A stretch of DNA of 64,000 bases from Odontesthes bonariensis. Lineage: Eukaryota; Chordata; Actinopteri; Atheriniformes; Atherinopsidae. The first letter of the stretch is position 1. Each line of letters starts with the position of its first letter. The position numbers were made by a program, and so were the translations under genes. The notes under the pieces are model-generated. The model was not told the origin of the DNA and ran no database searches. It was given only the letters and a program-made list of their open reading frames with translations. The stretch lies in contig NC_134515.1 in assembly GCF_027942865.1 (NCBI RefSeq), positions 4,056,339 through 4,120,338 on the forward strand, given 5' to 3'. Shown here one piece after another: positions 24,701-34,031 of this stretch.

Positions 24701-25372
24701 AAATAAATTTGATTTGATAATTCATATTTGCACATGTTGTTTCTGGCTGAAGACTTTTGCACATTACTGTATTATCTATACTGTAGATTTGTTTATAGCT
24801 GATGTTTATTCTCTATTTTTATTCTATTCTATTTGCTTGTTTTTCCTTCAATTGTTTGCATATCTTTTATACTGTACGCTGTTTCAACACAATAATTTCC
24901 CAAATTGGGATGAATAAAGTATTTATCTATCTATCATCTGCATTTTAAAATCTTTTTCACTGATTTATACACGAGGTCTCTGTTGCAAAACGACGCCTTG
25001 ACCTTTCCTCTCAGTTTTGTTTCTTTGATTTATGTTTATATTGCGTTGAAACATCTGGAATCACCCGCAGTCAGACCCAGATTCTTTATTTGCGGATGTT
25101 TTCAGTAAAGCTGAAGAAAAGAAAAAAAGACTCGTTATGGAGTAAACACGAGTTGTAATTAAGTGATCAGCTTTCAGGATATTCAGATCTCTGTGAGTGC
25201 CCCATCCTCTCAGCCTCCCCGGGTTCAGGTTAAACTTTCCCACAGGGTCTCACCTGCACTGCTCACAGTCCGCATCCTGCTGCGCGCGCGGAGCGACCCT
25301 CCTCTTCTTTAAGAATCTTCTCTTCAGAGATGCTGAGGACAGGGTCCCAGGTGGGAAACACTGCTTTTTCAT
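9499..25372 (-). CDS. Membrane guanylate cyclase with extracellular NIT-like sensor region
   Basis: Eight exons (25254-25372, 22045-23170, 19359-19493, 17547-17721, 15079-15177, 13645-13736, 12144-12284, 9499-9759) join without a break to 715 aa. Order seen: basic, Cys-containing N-tail (1-55), TM1 (about 56-74), a helical extracellular region with sequons near 118, 167 and 275, TM2 (about 339-358), a linker helix with [18 protein letters not shown] (385-402), and a class III cyclase domain (416-about 585). Metal-binding D422 and D466, guanine-specifying E462 and C534, and N541/R545 of NTASRME are all present, so it should convert GTP to cGMP at the plasma membrane. There is no kinase-homology domain, unlike ANP-type receptors. 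The sensor resembles the NIT domain known from bacterial nitrate sensors and many invertebrate cyclases; that label is by topology and helix pattern, not a search. Mammals appear to lack this class. Ligand unknown. Confidence 0.88.
9997..11032. mobile_element. TTAA-flanked MITE nested in hAT copy 1
   Basis: Inverted termini AGGGACACTATGTAAT / ATTACATAGTGTCCCT, with an exact TTAA at 9993-9996 and 11029-11032. The unoccupied site (CATTTTAAAGTTC) is present in copies 2, 3 and 4. piggyBac- or Kolobok-like by target duplication. Confidence 0.9.
10328..10502 (+). mobile_element. Poly(A)-tailed retroinsertion
   Basis: Flanked by perfect 19-bp duplications AATGCTAAATAGATTTTAT (10309-10327, 10503-10521). 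Has AATAAA at 10476-10481 and ends in about 18-20 A. Source RNA not recognised; AATAAA is only 3 nt from the tail. Confidence 0.85.
11510..11852 (+). repeat. LINE/SINE-type 3' tail
   Basis: Ends GGCGCTTTATAAATAAAATT followed by GAATT repeats, a typical fish L2-like tail. No coding remnant. Confidence 0.6.
12144..12284 (-). CDS. Guanylate cyclase exon 7
   Basis: Encodes [16 protein letters not shown], the conserved end motif of receptor-type guanylate cyclases, then a variable tail. Acceptor CACAG, donor AAT/GTGAGT. Confidence 0.92.
12588..12715 (-). repeat. tRNA-derived (SINE-like) sequence with A and B boxes
   Basis: On the minus strand: A box TGGCGTAGTGGGT and perfect B box GGTTCGAGTCC, about 50 nt apart. 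Shared with copy 3 near 20330-20440. Not a folding tRNA gene. Confidence 0.6.
12745..12950. repeat. 33-34 bp tandem repeat
   Basis: About six units of TGTAAAAGTCTGTTGCTCAC, then AGGCTTTTATTC; one unit is also seen in copies 3 and 4. Confidence 0.9.
12997..13302 (+). CDS. BED-type zinc finger ORF of hAT remnant
   Basis: 101 aa, [14 protein letters not shown], then [19 protein letters not shown] and YHLKAKH, giving the C-x2-C ... H-x4-H pattern of a BED finger. The C-terminal dimerisation and catalytic parts of a hAT transposase are absent; the last 35 residues are read from other element sequence. Function, if any, would be DNA binding only. Confidence 0.5.
   Translation: MEKGTELLLGHFNFKVLPDGGVDRTKVICKHCQVELSSQRSSSSLKYHLKAKHTTDSSKSFKETDSGARLLHKNYRKMLMLKVCLHNKCYGAFIHMAAHLK
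13645..13736 (-). CDS. Guanylate cyclase exon 6, end of catalytic core
   Basis: Encodes [18 protein letters not shown] to RGEIEVK, the closing strand of the cyclase fold. Acceptor GCCAG, donor AAG/GTAAAA. Confidence 0.92.
13883..14842. mobile_element. Palindromic TTAA element split at its centre
   Basis: Arms of about 215 bp (13883-14101 and 14640-14842) are inverted copies, with ends TTAAAGGGGAAGTT and ACATCCCCTTTAA. The foldback element 14102-14639 sits exactly at the palindrome centre. Confidence 0.85.
14102..14639. mobile_element. TTAA foldback element, copy 1
   Basis: Ends TTAAAGGGATAGTTCGCCT / AACTATCCCTTTAA. The two arms repeat each other inverted; the left arm has lost its middle. 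Confidence 0.92.
15079..15177 (-). CDS. Guanylate cyclase exon 5, catalytic Cys/Asn/Arg block
   Basis: Encodes [20 protein letters not shown] and [11 protein letters not shown]. Cys in RYCLFGD is the guanine-type residue. Acceptor CCGCAG, donor CTGC/GTACGT, the Pro codon being split with exon 6. Confidence 0.94.
15438..17028. repeat. 48-bp minisatellite (VNTR), about 33 units
   Basis: Unit encodes [16 protein letters not shown] on the plus strand; since 48 is a multiple of 3, one frame stays open for 539 codons, and minus-strand frames are open too. It lies in the cyclase intron between exons 4 and 5, so the ORFs are not genes. Unit variants (GTGTGTGAG, GTGAGTCAG, CTGCTAGCTGC) recur in blocks. 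Confidence 0.97.
17036..17401 (-). pseudogene. Tc1-like transposase fragment, middle part
   Basis: Minus strand reads [30 protein letters not shown] and [22 protein letters not shown]. The expected catalytic Asp in VLW(S/T)DE is replaced by Glu-Gln, so it is inactive. Directly abuts the VNTR. Confidence 0.85.
17547..17721 (-). CDS. Guanylate cyclase exon 4, substrate-specificity loop
   Basis: Encodes [20 protein letters not shown] to LRAGIHTG. The Glu of VETIGD selects guanine over adenine and the following Asp binds metal. Acceptor CCCAG, donor ACAG/GTGAGA. Confidence 0.95.
17858..19224. mobile_element. DNA-transposon-like element with LINE inserted
   Basis: Inverted ends TGGCTGTGTTTGAAACAGC and the matching GCGGTTTCGAACACAGCCA. 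The inside (18250-19032) is a LINE piece. Confidence 0.7.
18250..19032 (+). pseudogene. LINE (L2/CR1-like) 3' fragment
   Basis: Frame-shifted reverse-transcriptase C-terminus: [39 protein letters not shown]. Ends GGCGCTATATAAATCC and a (TTA)n tail at 19003-19032. Confidence 0.88.
19359..19493 (-). CDS. Guanylate cyclase exon 3, first metal site
   Basis: Encodes [15 protein letters not shown] to [16 protein letters not shown] carries the first catalytic Asp. Acceptor TTCGCAG, donor AAG/GTCAGA, exactly 45 codons. Confidence 0.94.
20330..21655 (+). mobile_element. hAT-derived BED element, copy 3, interrupted
   Basis: BED ORF starts at 20551 and is broken by an insertion at about 20764-21418; right end TTGCCCAGCCCT. 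The right flank repeats that of copy 2, so this is part of a segmental duplication. Confidence 0.82.
20764..21418. mobile_element. Insertion in hAT copy 3
   Basis: Roughly inverted ends (CCAACGGCGTCCATT and the complement of AATTGACGCCCATGG); GGCTTCT occurs on both sides as a short target duplication. No coding capacity recognised. Confidence 0.6.
21855..21957 (+). repeat. Extra hAT right-end fragment
   Basis: Repeats the last about 100 bp of the hAT family (GCTAAAAGCTATACACTAC ... GCACAGCCCT) immediately after the duplicated flank. Confidence 0.75.
22045..23170 (-). CDS. Guanylate cyclase exon 2, TM1, sensor region, TM2 and linker helix
   Basis: Large single exon (1126 nt) encoding both membrane segments, the whole extracellular sensor with several Cys (two CG-type pairs near residues 133-155 and others), and the coiled linker preceding the catalytic core. 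Acceptor TTGCAG, donor CGG/GTATGT. High GC compared with the AT-rich introns. Confidence 0.9.
23286..24346. mobile_element. TTAA foldback element, copy 2, with internal insertion
   Basis: Left arm and centre at 23286-23736, right end at 24226-24346. About 490 bp of unrelated AT-rich sequence replaces part of the right arm. In cyclase intron 1. Confidence 0.85.
24350..24935 (+). repeat. Short Tc1 scrap and LINE 3' tails
   Basis: 24350-24390 resembles Tc1 sequence. 24420-24720 is a LINE 3' end (AAGCACTTTGAACTG ... AAATTTGATTTGA), related to 28696-29345 (minus) and 51600-51975. 24740-24935 is a second tail ending GGGATGAATAAAGTATT. Confidence 0.7.
25254..25372 (-). CDS. Guanylate cyclase exon 1, N-terminal cytoplasmic tail
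   Basis: ATG at 25372 opens [10 protein letters not shown], continues through a [10 protein letters not shown] basic stretch and ends CEQC plus two bases. Donor CAG/GTGAGA. The phase-2 join to 23170 gives R-C-S-M-F, leading straight into the membrane anchor. A different frame of this exon also has an ORF (ATG at 25502), but it hits a stop before the donor, so this frame is preferred. If exon 1 were non-coding, translation could begin at the in-frame ATG at 23163. Confidence 0.7.
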
Positions 25373-26023
25373 CAAGTCCAGCCGTGCCGTGAGACTCGTC
25401 CCGCGCCTGGTGCTCCACCTCAGACGGCGGCCTCAGAGTCTCTGCGGGCGGAGGACAGACCTGAGGACAGAGCCCGTTATCACCACTCAGGTCAGCGGCC
25501 AATCACTCAACTTCCGGTGACGCACTAATTAAAATAAACTGCTGAAATAAAATTAATTACATTCTGCTTTAAAGTGAAAACGCACAGTGTTTGACATCCG
25601 TTTTCCTGTTGGTAAATAGAGTAAAACAAGCAGCTATTAAATCATTCACAAATCCTCATTGAGGCAAGGCAATTTTATTTATAGAGCACAATTCGTACAC
25701 AAGGTAATTCAAAGTGCTTTACAGCTACATAAAATCACAAGAAGGCATTCAAATCTTTAAAAATTAAAAAAAAAATTAAAAATTTAGCCTATATGTAATA
25801 ATTTAGCCTGTAAATACTGCCTTTTTCTTTTCGTTTTTTTAAAAATTTATCATATTTTAATTTGAAAAGGTAGTTTGGCAGGAAATGGCCTTCATCTAAA
25901 AAAAACAAACATTTTACACTTTACATCTTATTCATTTATTTATTTTCCAGATTTTTTTTTAATGTTCATATAAATTTCTTGACCATTGATTCCTGAACTG
26001 AGCTTGCTTGCTTATTAATTTAT
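25373..26023. other. Upstream region of the cyclase gene
   Basis: GC-rich to about 25520 (probable promoter/5' UTR of the minus-strand gene), then AT-rich with a LINE-type tail at 25660-25760 (AGTGCTTTACAG). No TATA box identified. Confidence 0.4.
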
Positions 26024-26634
26024 TAGGGCTGGGCAACGATTAAAATGTTTAATCTAATTAATCACATGATTTCCCTGATTAATCACGATTAATCGCATTT
26101 GTACGCAGAATCCAAAAGTAGTGTATAGCTTTTAGCATTTAGCTTTATTTTAAATGTGCTGCCATATGAATGAAAGTGCCATAACATTTGTTGTGCAAAC
26201 ACACTTTTAACATCAGCATCTTTCTGTAGTTTTTATGTAGAAGCCTCGCTCCACTGTCTGTTTCCTTGAATGACTTGCTGCTATCAGTTGTGTGTTTTGC
26301 CTTTAAGTGATATTTTAGACTGGAACTACTACGCTGAGAAGACAATTCAACTTGGCAGAGTTTACAGATGACTTTGGTTCTGTCGACTCCGCCGTCTGGA
26401 AGAACTTTAAAATGAAAACGGCCGAGTAAAAGTTCCGTACCCTTCTCCATGTTTGGTGGATCCGCCGATTACTTTCTTTTCCGGTTCCTTTACAAAATAA
26501 AAGCCTGTGAGCAACAGACTTTTATAATAATAAAATAAATAATAAAACCTGCGTTAATGCGCAATAAAATATTTATCGCCGTTAAATAATCAATGAGTTA
26601 ACGCGATAATAACGAGTTAACTCACCCAGCCCTA
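26024..26634 (-). mobile_element. hAT-derived BED element, copy 4, complete
   Basis: Termini TAGGGCTGGGC / ACCCAGCCCTA with an exact 8-bp duplication TAATTTAT on both sides. Holds the 101-codon BED ORF intact (26145-26450). This is the best copy to define the element. Confidence 0.92.
26145..26450 (-). CDS. BED zinc finger ORF of hAT copy 4
   Basis: Near-identical to the ORF in copy 2, with [26 protein letters not shown] and C-terminus HMAAHLK. C-x2-C ... H-x4-H retained. No catalytic domain. Confidence 0.5.
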   Translation of the reverse strand: MEKGTELLLGRFHFKVLPDGGVDRTKVICKLCQVELSSQRSSSSLKYHLKAKHTTDSSKSFKETDSGARLLHKNYRKMLMLKVCLHNKCYGTFIHMAAHLK

Positions 26635-27839
26635 TAATTTATTTATTTATTTATCTATTCATTCATTCATTTACTTTTTTCAAGACCTATATGGTGACCT
26701 TATTGATACCTGACGTGGACCTGCATGTTTATTTATTCATTTAAAGATTCCCTATTCATTCATGGCCTTTATTGATTTATGCATTTCAAGACATTTTACG
26801 GCCATATTAATTATTGACATGGACTTGCATGCTCATTGATTGATCTATTAATTTCTCCGTGGCTCAGTGGTTAGGGCAGCCATCTGGTGCCAACCTGGAT
26901 GGGTTACAAGCATAGGCGCCGGGTGAGCCCGACATTTTGCAAGGCACCGAAATCAACGTTTGTTTATTTTAACCAAAAATGGCGTAAAAATGTGTTATTT
27001 AGCATAATTAATAACAACAACACAAGGATTCTGTTTCAAAATCAAAAAGGAGGACATGACGGTGTGGAACTAATTTCCAAAACTTACAAGTGTCCTGACT
27101 GTCTGTCTAGCATTTAAGGATTTTTTTTCAAACTTTTTTCTTTTTTCCACAACACAAGTACATACATTACACCCACCCACAAGGCAACGGCGAGCCACAG
27201 CCACTCATCGCTCATTTAATAGGCTATATAGACCTGGCCCAGTGCAAATTAAGTGTTCAAATTAACTTCTTGGTTTTTCCTTTGCCTTGAAAAAAAGTTT
27301 GTATATCCATTTTAAGGTTTTTTCCAAAATAGCATGGCAGCGCGGTTCGAAAAGTTCGAAAATGTTTACAATGCCAGCCCATTACCCATATCACCTTGGG
27401 CCAGGTCGGTGACGACATTGTTATATTATCACCTGACCTGATTGTCACCAGGGGGCTGCAGCGACTACACCCACACCCATAATATAATAGCATATATAAC
27501 TTGCGCACATATATTATATATAATTTGCAAAATTCCCAGCATAACATTTGGGAAGGCACAGCCTACCCTAGCCTTCATTACCCGTCGCCCATGGTTACAA
27601 ACGGAAGACAAATTTCGTGTGTATGACTGTATGCATGACAATAAATCTGATCTTAATCTTATTTGTTTATTTATTCATCTGAATATTTCTAGATTTAATT
27701 ACTGACCCTGCTTATTCCAAGAATTTCTTTCTTTTTCTCATGGTTGTATTCATACATGGCCATATTGCTTATTTACAAATTTGTTTGATTAAATATTTAT
27801 TTATTTGCTTATTTATTCAATATTGATAACAATGGCATT
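26635..27839. other. AT-rich intergenic sequence
   Basis: No gene seen. A pol III A-box-like piece (GTGGCTCAGTGGTTAGGG) at about 26863 suggests a degraded tRNA-type SINE. The end near 27640 (ATGACAATAAATCTGATC) resembles a retroelement tail. Confidence 0.4.
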
Positions 27840-28387
27840 CCATACCCTCCGCATAGATTCCACCAAATTGGGCGGCGCCCTGCTAGCTCCGCCCCCCTGT
27901 CTCGTCCCGTTCAGAGTGGTGGTCCCGTTATCGTAACTTCAGGCAGGGGGGGGGCGGTGTTTACTACAGCCGGTGTGACAGCACGCTCATTTTTCCTCAT
28001 TCACTACAAACTGCTATAAATTCTCCTGAAGTTAAGTTTTCTTCTGTTCACAGACACAGTTGTGCCCCCCTTTTCAGAATAAGAGCAGAAAGCGTTCTCT
28101 GTGCCGGCTGCACACACAAAGTAGCACTCCAACATGCTTTTATTTGTGTAAGTTTCCCAACCGGAAGCGCTTTCCTGTCTGCCTCCGCGACTCTTTCTCA
28201 CTAAGAGCGCAGATGTGTAGAGGATCAAAATCAGCCCGAAAGAGAAGGATGAAAACATGGTGAAGATATGAATCAGTTACTAACTAGTGTAACTAGCGTG
28301 TAACGGGCTGTCTGTAGCGCTTTAGAGATGTTTGACGGAGGGATAACTGGCTGAGAAGAGGCTCTTCGCCGCTTCGGCGGAGGGAGC
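27840..28387 (+). promoter_or_regulatory. phc2: Probable phc2 promoter and non-coding first exon
   Basis: The interval is GC-richer than its surroundings, with GC boxes (CTCCGCCCCC near 27888 and GGGGGGGGCGG near 27950), no TATA box seen, and a consensus donor GAGC/GTAAGT at 28387/28388. It precedes the acceptor of the first coding exon at 30589. The start point of transcription is not visible; this is inference from position. Confidence 0.4.
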
Positions 28388-28695
28388 GTAAGTAAACGAA
28401 AGCGTTGTTTGGTTTGGAGCCGTTAAACAAAGAGCTTTTCTTCCCTCTCTGACCATTGTTACCGAGCGGGGCTCCTGAAACTCCTCCTGAGGGGGTTTCA
28501 GACGGTTAAAGTAAGCTAAATACTACGAAGCCTGTTTGTAGATTTAGTAAAAGTGGTGAAAAGTGTGTTTTAATCTTCGCAAGTTCTATTCGTTTGACGT
28601 ACGAAACTTAGCTAACCGGTGCTGCGCTGAATTGATTTGATCCTGGAAAAACCGTTGGTTCACACAACGCTGATTTTTGGCAACTAATTATGCTT

Positions 28696-29345
28696 GTGAA
28701 ACAGGTTTGATGTCAAATCAAATCAAATCAAATCAAATCAAATCAAATCTATTTATATAGCACATTTCATGTACAAACAATTCAAAGTGCTTCACATAAA
28801 ATAAAAGCATTGCAGCAGGGAGTGGAAGAAGCATTAAAAATACATAAAAGAATATAAAGAGAAACAAATAAAATCATTTAAATGATAAAAAACAAGCAAC
28901 AGTCCAGATAGGTTCAAAGATATCGTGCAGATTTCATGCATAGACACATGAGAACAGAAATGTTTTTAACCTGGATTTAAAAATGTCTCCATTTGGTGAA
29001 AGTTTAATCTCCACTGGCAGTTTGTTCCACTTGTTTGCAGCATAACAGCTAAATGCTGCTTCTCCATGTTTAGTCTGGACTCTGGACTGGACCAGCTGAC
29101 CTGAGTCCTTGGATCTCAGAGCTCTGCTGGCTTTATATTCTCTGAACAGATCACAGATTGTAAACCATCAGCAGGCTTTTAAAATCTATTCTGTGACTGA
29201 CTGGAAGCCAGAGTAAAGATTTTAAAGCTGCTGTGATGTGTTCAGATCTCTTAGTCCGGGTTAAAACTCCAGCAGCAGCGTTCTGGATGAGCTGCAGATG
29301 TTTAATGCTCTTTATAAGTGGATCTAATGTCCATAGATCCACTTA
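28696..29345 (-). pseudogene. LINE 3' fragment, inverted, with (AAATC)n end
   Basis: Minus strand carries RT C-terminal text LIKSIKHLQLIQNAAAGVLT and SLLWLPVSHRIDFK. The plus-strand left edge is (AAATC)n at 28711-28748. Confidence 0.85.
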
Positions 29346-29528
29346 TTTTTTTACTTAAGCTGAGGCGAAGTGAAGATTTGGAAGGTTTTCTTACATCAGC
29401 GGGTTTTAAAACTGTTTATAATAAACTTTATTTCACAGACTCAAGGTCCAGATAAGAATATGCAGTACATTAAAAAGACATTAAAAGACATACAACCAAC
29501 CCCCCCCCCCCCCCACACACAGAGACAA

Positions 29529-29960
29529 TCATTTCATAAAAATCAGATTGGGGGATAGGCCCACATATAATTGGCTTTTCCAGTATTTCCAGATGTCAGA
29601 ATTGTATTGGGTGTCACTTTCCTTTATCTTAGACAAACACCTTATGATTCCATTTCTTGATAGATTTAATCTACACATAAATTTATACATACGGCTCCTC
29701 ATTAGAGCACATTTGCAGTGACAAAGAGAGCACTTGCACTTTCCCACCTTGGAGCCTTAAGCAAAATTCTAAGTTCATCATTATAAGCCACCTTGATCTT
29801 ATTCATCTTAGTTCTGCTGTAACTACACCAAAGATGAGCTGTATATAGTGGAGTACAGTAAGTTTTAAAAAGAGATATTTTGACCTCCTTCGCACACATA
29901 TAAAATTTTCGTGCCAGCATATTAGCTTGAGCATACAGCTTGCAACACTGACGCTGAATA
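29529..29960 (-). pseudogene. Second LINE reverse-transcriptase remnant
   Basis: Minus strand: FYMCAKEVKISLFKTYCTPL, YTAHLWCSYSRTKMNKIKVA, ELRILLKAPRW, frameshifted. A different family from the L2-like pieces. Confidence 0.7.
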
Positions 29961-30588
29961 TCATCATCATCATCATCCAGTCTTGCATTCTTTTAAACAC
30001 GCTTTAAGTTCTACTTTATGAACTCTGTAACGAGCTAACGGTCATTAACGGTTAATAACATATAAAATGGGGGTGCTTATACCGTGTATGCGGGTGTGAA
30101 AATAAGCAGTTTATACTTTCATTCTCACGGCTGGTTAAGCCGAGGCTGTTCCACAACAACAACAACAACAACAACAACAACAGCCGCCCACGTTCACCCG
30201 AGCGCGACGGCTTCTGTCGTGGAGACTGAGACTTCATTCTGAAATCTGTAAATTTAAGTTACTTTAGTGTTTTTAGCGCAGAAAAGATGAAGAACACAAT
30301 TCAACTCGATATGATTGTGAATCATTGGGTCCAACTCTTTATATCGGCTCATGTTTAAACTCCTTATAGAAGTGAATATCTTAATTATGCATGAAAAATG
30401 TGTATATATTTATATGTTGTAGTCTTAAGTAGAAATTCAGCCAGCGAAGTTCTATTAAATTTGATTGTGCATATGAAAAATTCAACATTTACTTAAAAAA
30501 GAGTAAGACTGTGCGCTACAGCTGCAGATCAGGACATCTTTAAACTGCCAGCTCCATGTGATTTGCATCCTTTTGTGTGTTTGAACAG

Positions 30589-30809
30589 CGGGGCGGATCC
30601 ACGCGGCTTCCCCTTGTTGAGTTTGCCATGCTGCTTGTGTTGACAGGTGAGGGGCGGCCGGTGCTCCAGTCATGACCTCTGGGAATGGAAACAATAATAG
30701 CAGCCAGCACAATGGAGAAAGCAAACCGGCCCAGGCTGTAGACCAGTCCCACGTGCTCACCCATCTGATAGAAGGCTTCGTTATCCAGGAAGGTGCCGAG
30801 CCTTTCCCT
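30589..30809 (+). CDS. phc2: phc2 first coding exon (5' UTR 30589-30671, HD1)
   Basis: Acceptor TTGAACAG at 30588. Coding starts at 30672 (CCAGTCATGA) and ends at GAGCCTTTCCCT before GTGAGT. Encodes the whole HD1 homology motif. Confidence 0.92.
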
Positions 30810-33426
30810 GTGAGTACTGGACCGGTCTGCGGGTGAACTGGGAGAGAAGCGAGAGCACGGGGGGGAGTCGTTGGTTTGAAACAAGACTCATTTTGATCGT
30901 TTTAGTGTGAGAAAAGTCCTCCAATTTTAAATTTTAAAGAGGCAATCTGTAGTGATTCGTAGAATAGAGCCTTTATTTGCAGGTCCGCCAAGCAGAAAAT
31001 GGGTTTAAACTGCATACGAGTGTTTAAGGCGAGGCACGGCAGGCAAAAACAGGGATTTTTCATTTTAGATTTTGGGCCAGTCTACTCCTTCAATATGTGT
31101 TATTTAAAAACATAAATTAAAATGTTTATTTCATCACATTTTGTTTAATCGCGGCGGTACATTTTGCCCAAATTGACCAAAATGAATTCCCCCTATTTAA
31201 ATCTTTAAATGCCGTTTTCTCAAAATCATTTTTTTGTATTTTTCCAGTATCAATATCTCAGCCTATGGAGCACCTACTAACACCAAACTTTCCAGTTATA
31301 CACTTAGCAGTATTCTGAAGATATGTACAGAAGGATTTGTTGATAAATCATTCCTGGCCTGATTTATATGACATTATAAAAAAAAAAATATGGCGAAAAT
31401 TGATGTTTTTTAGGCTATGGGCAGTATATTTTGATTTCCTAGGAAATGAAAGCAGATATCCTGAAATCCCTCTGTAATTTTCTTTTCACTTTGTGTGTAA
31501 ACAAAATGAAAAAAGAATTTTGCACCTGGCTTTATCATATGTTCAGATCTATCTTCCGGAAATATATGCAAATTTGCGCATATTTAATGAGATAAGGCCT
31601 AATTTGCATAATTAAACATACAAATTTCTAAAACTTGTAATACATTTATTTTTCCATACTTGTATAAGTATTCAACTGAGGAAGTTTCATGGTGATATCT
31701 ATTATTTTAAAATATTACCCTATTCACCTGTAGCGTCCCGCCTTAACTTATGAAAGAAGACTGTAACCTAACATGAGAAGGAAAAGAAACGGTAAAAAAA
31801 CATGTTTCTGTTTCTGCATTTAGCTTTTATCCAGAGCGACTTACAAATGAGGATATAACATTACAGCTAGCATCAAAGCTAACAATAAGCTACGTAGAAG
31901 GAAGCCACCAGTCAAAGAGCTGGGTCAGTTTCCTGAAGATAAAACCTGAGATAAAGGGACTGCAGGAGGTGGTAAGGTAGCGGGTGATCGATATTCTGGC
32001 GTGTGAGAGCTGCGCTGGTTAAGCTGTGAGTATGTTCACCTGTTTTAACTAACTTATGACCTATTTAAAGGGATAGTCCGCCTCTTTTGACATGAAGCTG
32101 TATGACATCCCATATCAGCAACATCATTTCTGAACATCTTCTTACCCCCTGCTGCGTCCTGTGAGCAGAGTTCCAGCCTCGTTTTGGTGTTGATGAAGGT
32201 AGTCCGGCTAGTTGGCTGGGGTTTAAAAAATAAAGCGTTTTGCTTCTCAAAACAATATGCGTTCAACAGAGTAATACATTTGCATCACAAAATCGTTCTC
32301 CAGGAAAAAGTCAGACCTCACAATCGCTTGGCCCTATTTTCTCTCCCTTCGTATCACTGCCTGCTGTGTAGACCGTGCAGACCGAGCAGCAAACACCGTA
32401 ACAGGTGCGGCTGTCGGCAGGCGGCAGCAGGCAGTGATACGAAGGGAGAGAAAATAGGGCCAAGCGATTGTGAGGTCTGACTTTTTCCTGGAGAACCATT
32501 TTGTGATGCAAATGTATTACTCTGTTGAACGCATATTGTTCTGAGAAGCAACACGCTTTATCTTTTAAACCCCAGCCAACTAGCCGGACTACCTTCATCA
32601 ACACCAAAACGAGGCTGGAACTCTGCTCACAGGACGCAGCAGGGGGTAAGAAGATGTTCATAAATGATGTTGCTGATATGGGATGTTACACAGCTTCATG
32701 TCAAAAGAGGCGAACTGTCCCTTTAAGAACCGACACTTCCGAACACATTTAAATACCTAAATAATTTACTCACAGAAAGTTGTAATATCCCTAAACTTAA
32801 AGTGTTTCTACTCTAATTCCTTTAAGATCTTTTTTTGGACTTGTGGGCAGTGCCGGGGGGATGATGCCCCGGGTCGGGACCTCAACCCAGACCTGCTGTG
32901 AGGAGGACTTTAAGCCTCTGCACAACCAGTTGAGCTACCTGCCCCCCCCCCCCCCCTTTTTTTTTTTCCATTCCCAGACTTTATTAATGCAGATTTGAGT
33001 TTTAGTGTTTCAGTCCTCGGCTTCCAGGACACCGTTTTAATGACTCTGTCGGTCAGTTTGACTGTCGGAGCTCTAAAATTTTTTTCTCTTGACACTTGAG
33101 TGTTTAGGAGAGCGTTCACATGCACATTTGTGTCCTCTATATAAAGTAGTTCCCAACCCGATCACAGAGGAGGAGCATCAGGTTTTCACTCCAGAGGTTG
33201 TGGATTAGCTGGAGTAGCAGAAGCTTCTTTTCACGTGCACAGATCTAAAGTTCTGGACCTCTACGTTTCCAGCCTTGAAGCTGTGAAGATGAGATAGTTG
33301 GTCTTTAAGTTGATTCATCTGGTTCAGATAAACCCGGGGCAGAACCAGAACTCACTGGGGGGGGGGGTTATATATCACATCTGGCCCGGGAAAGCCTCTG
33401 GTTCTCCCAGGAGGAGCTGGAGAAAG

Positions 33427-33458
<32 letters not shown>

Positions 33459-34000
33459 TTTCATACCACAGGCAACTCAATGTGCTTTACATAAAGACAG
33501 AAAAAATACAACACAGAAATACAGAGCAGGTCATTCGTGTAAACTAACAAACATGGATAAACTTTCCTCTAAGAGGAAGCATTTAAAAATATAGCTAATA
33601 ACAGAACGGTTGGTATAATGAATGATAACAGATCTTCAATATATGAATACGACTAAGTTTGCCTCCGAGTGAAGCATTAATAAGATCAGAAACATGGATA
33701 AGCTTTCCTCTAAGAGGGAGAATTTAAGAAGCCGTTCGATGGTCCATAAATTAAATTAAAGGGGACTTGGGTAAAAAGCTTTCATCTGAGAGGAAATATT
33801 AAGGTTTATACAGTGATAATAGGTCTTAATAAACCATTTGAATATGACTAAGTTTTCCTCTTAGTGAAGCGTTAACGAGATAAGGGTAGAATGAGAGAGG
33901 AAATAACACATTGGGGGAGAGGAGGAGAGAGATCAGCACAAAGAAGGAATTGGGAAACAGTGAAGGAGGTGTTGTGTTATTCAGTGAGAGTGTGTGCGTG

Positions 34001-34031
<31 letters not shown>

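Noticed and set aside
25263..25502. 79-codon minus ORF MAADLSGDNG...
   Set aside because: Overlaps cyclase exon 1 in another frame and stops before the donor; the frame that matches the splice phase was preferred.
31560..31615. Paired octamer motifs as a POU enhancer
   Set aside because: Only two short matches in AT-rich DNA that may be a repeat; not enough to call.
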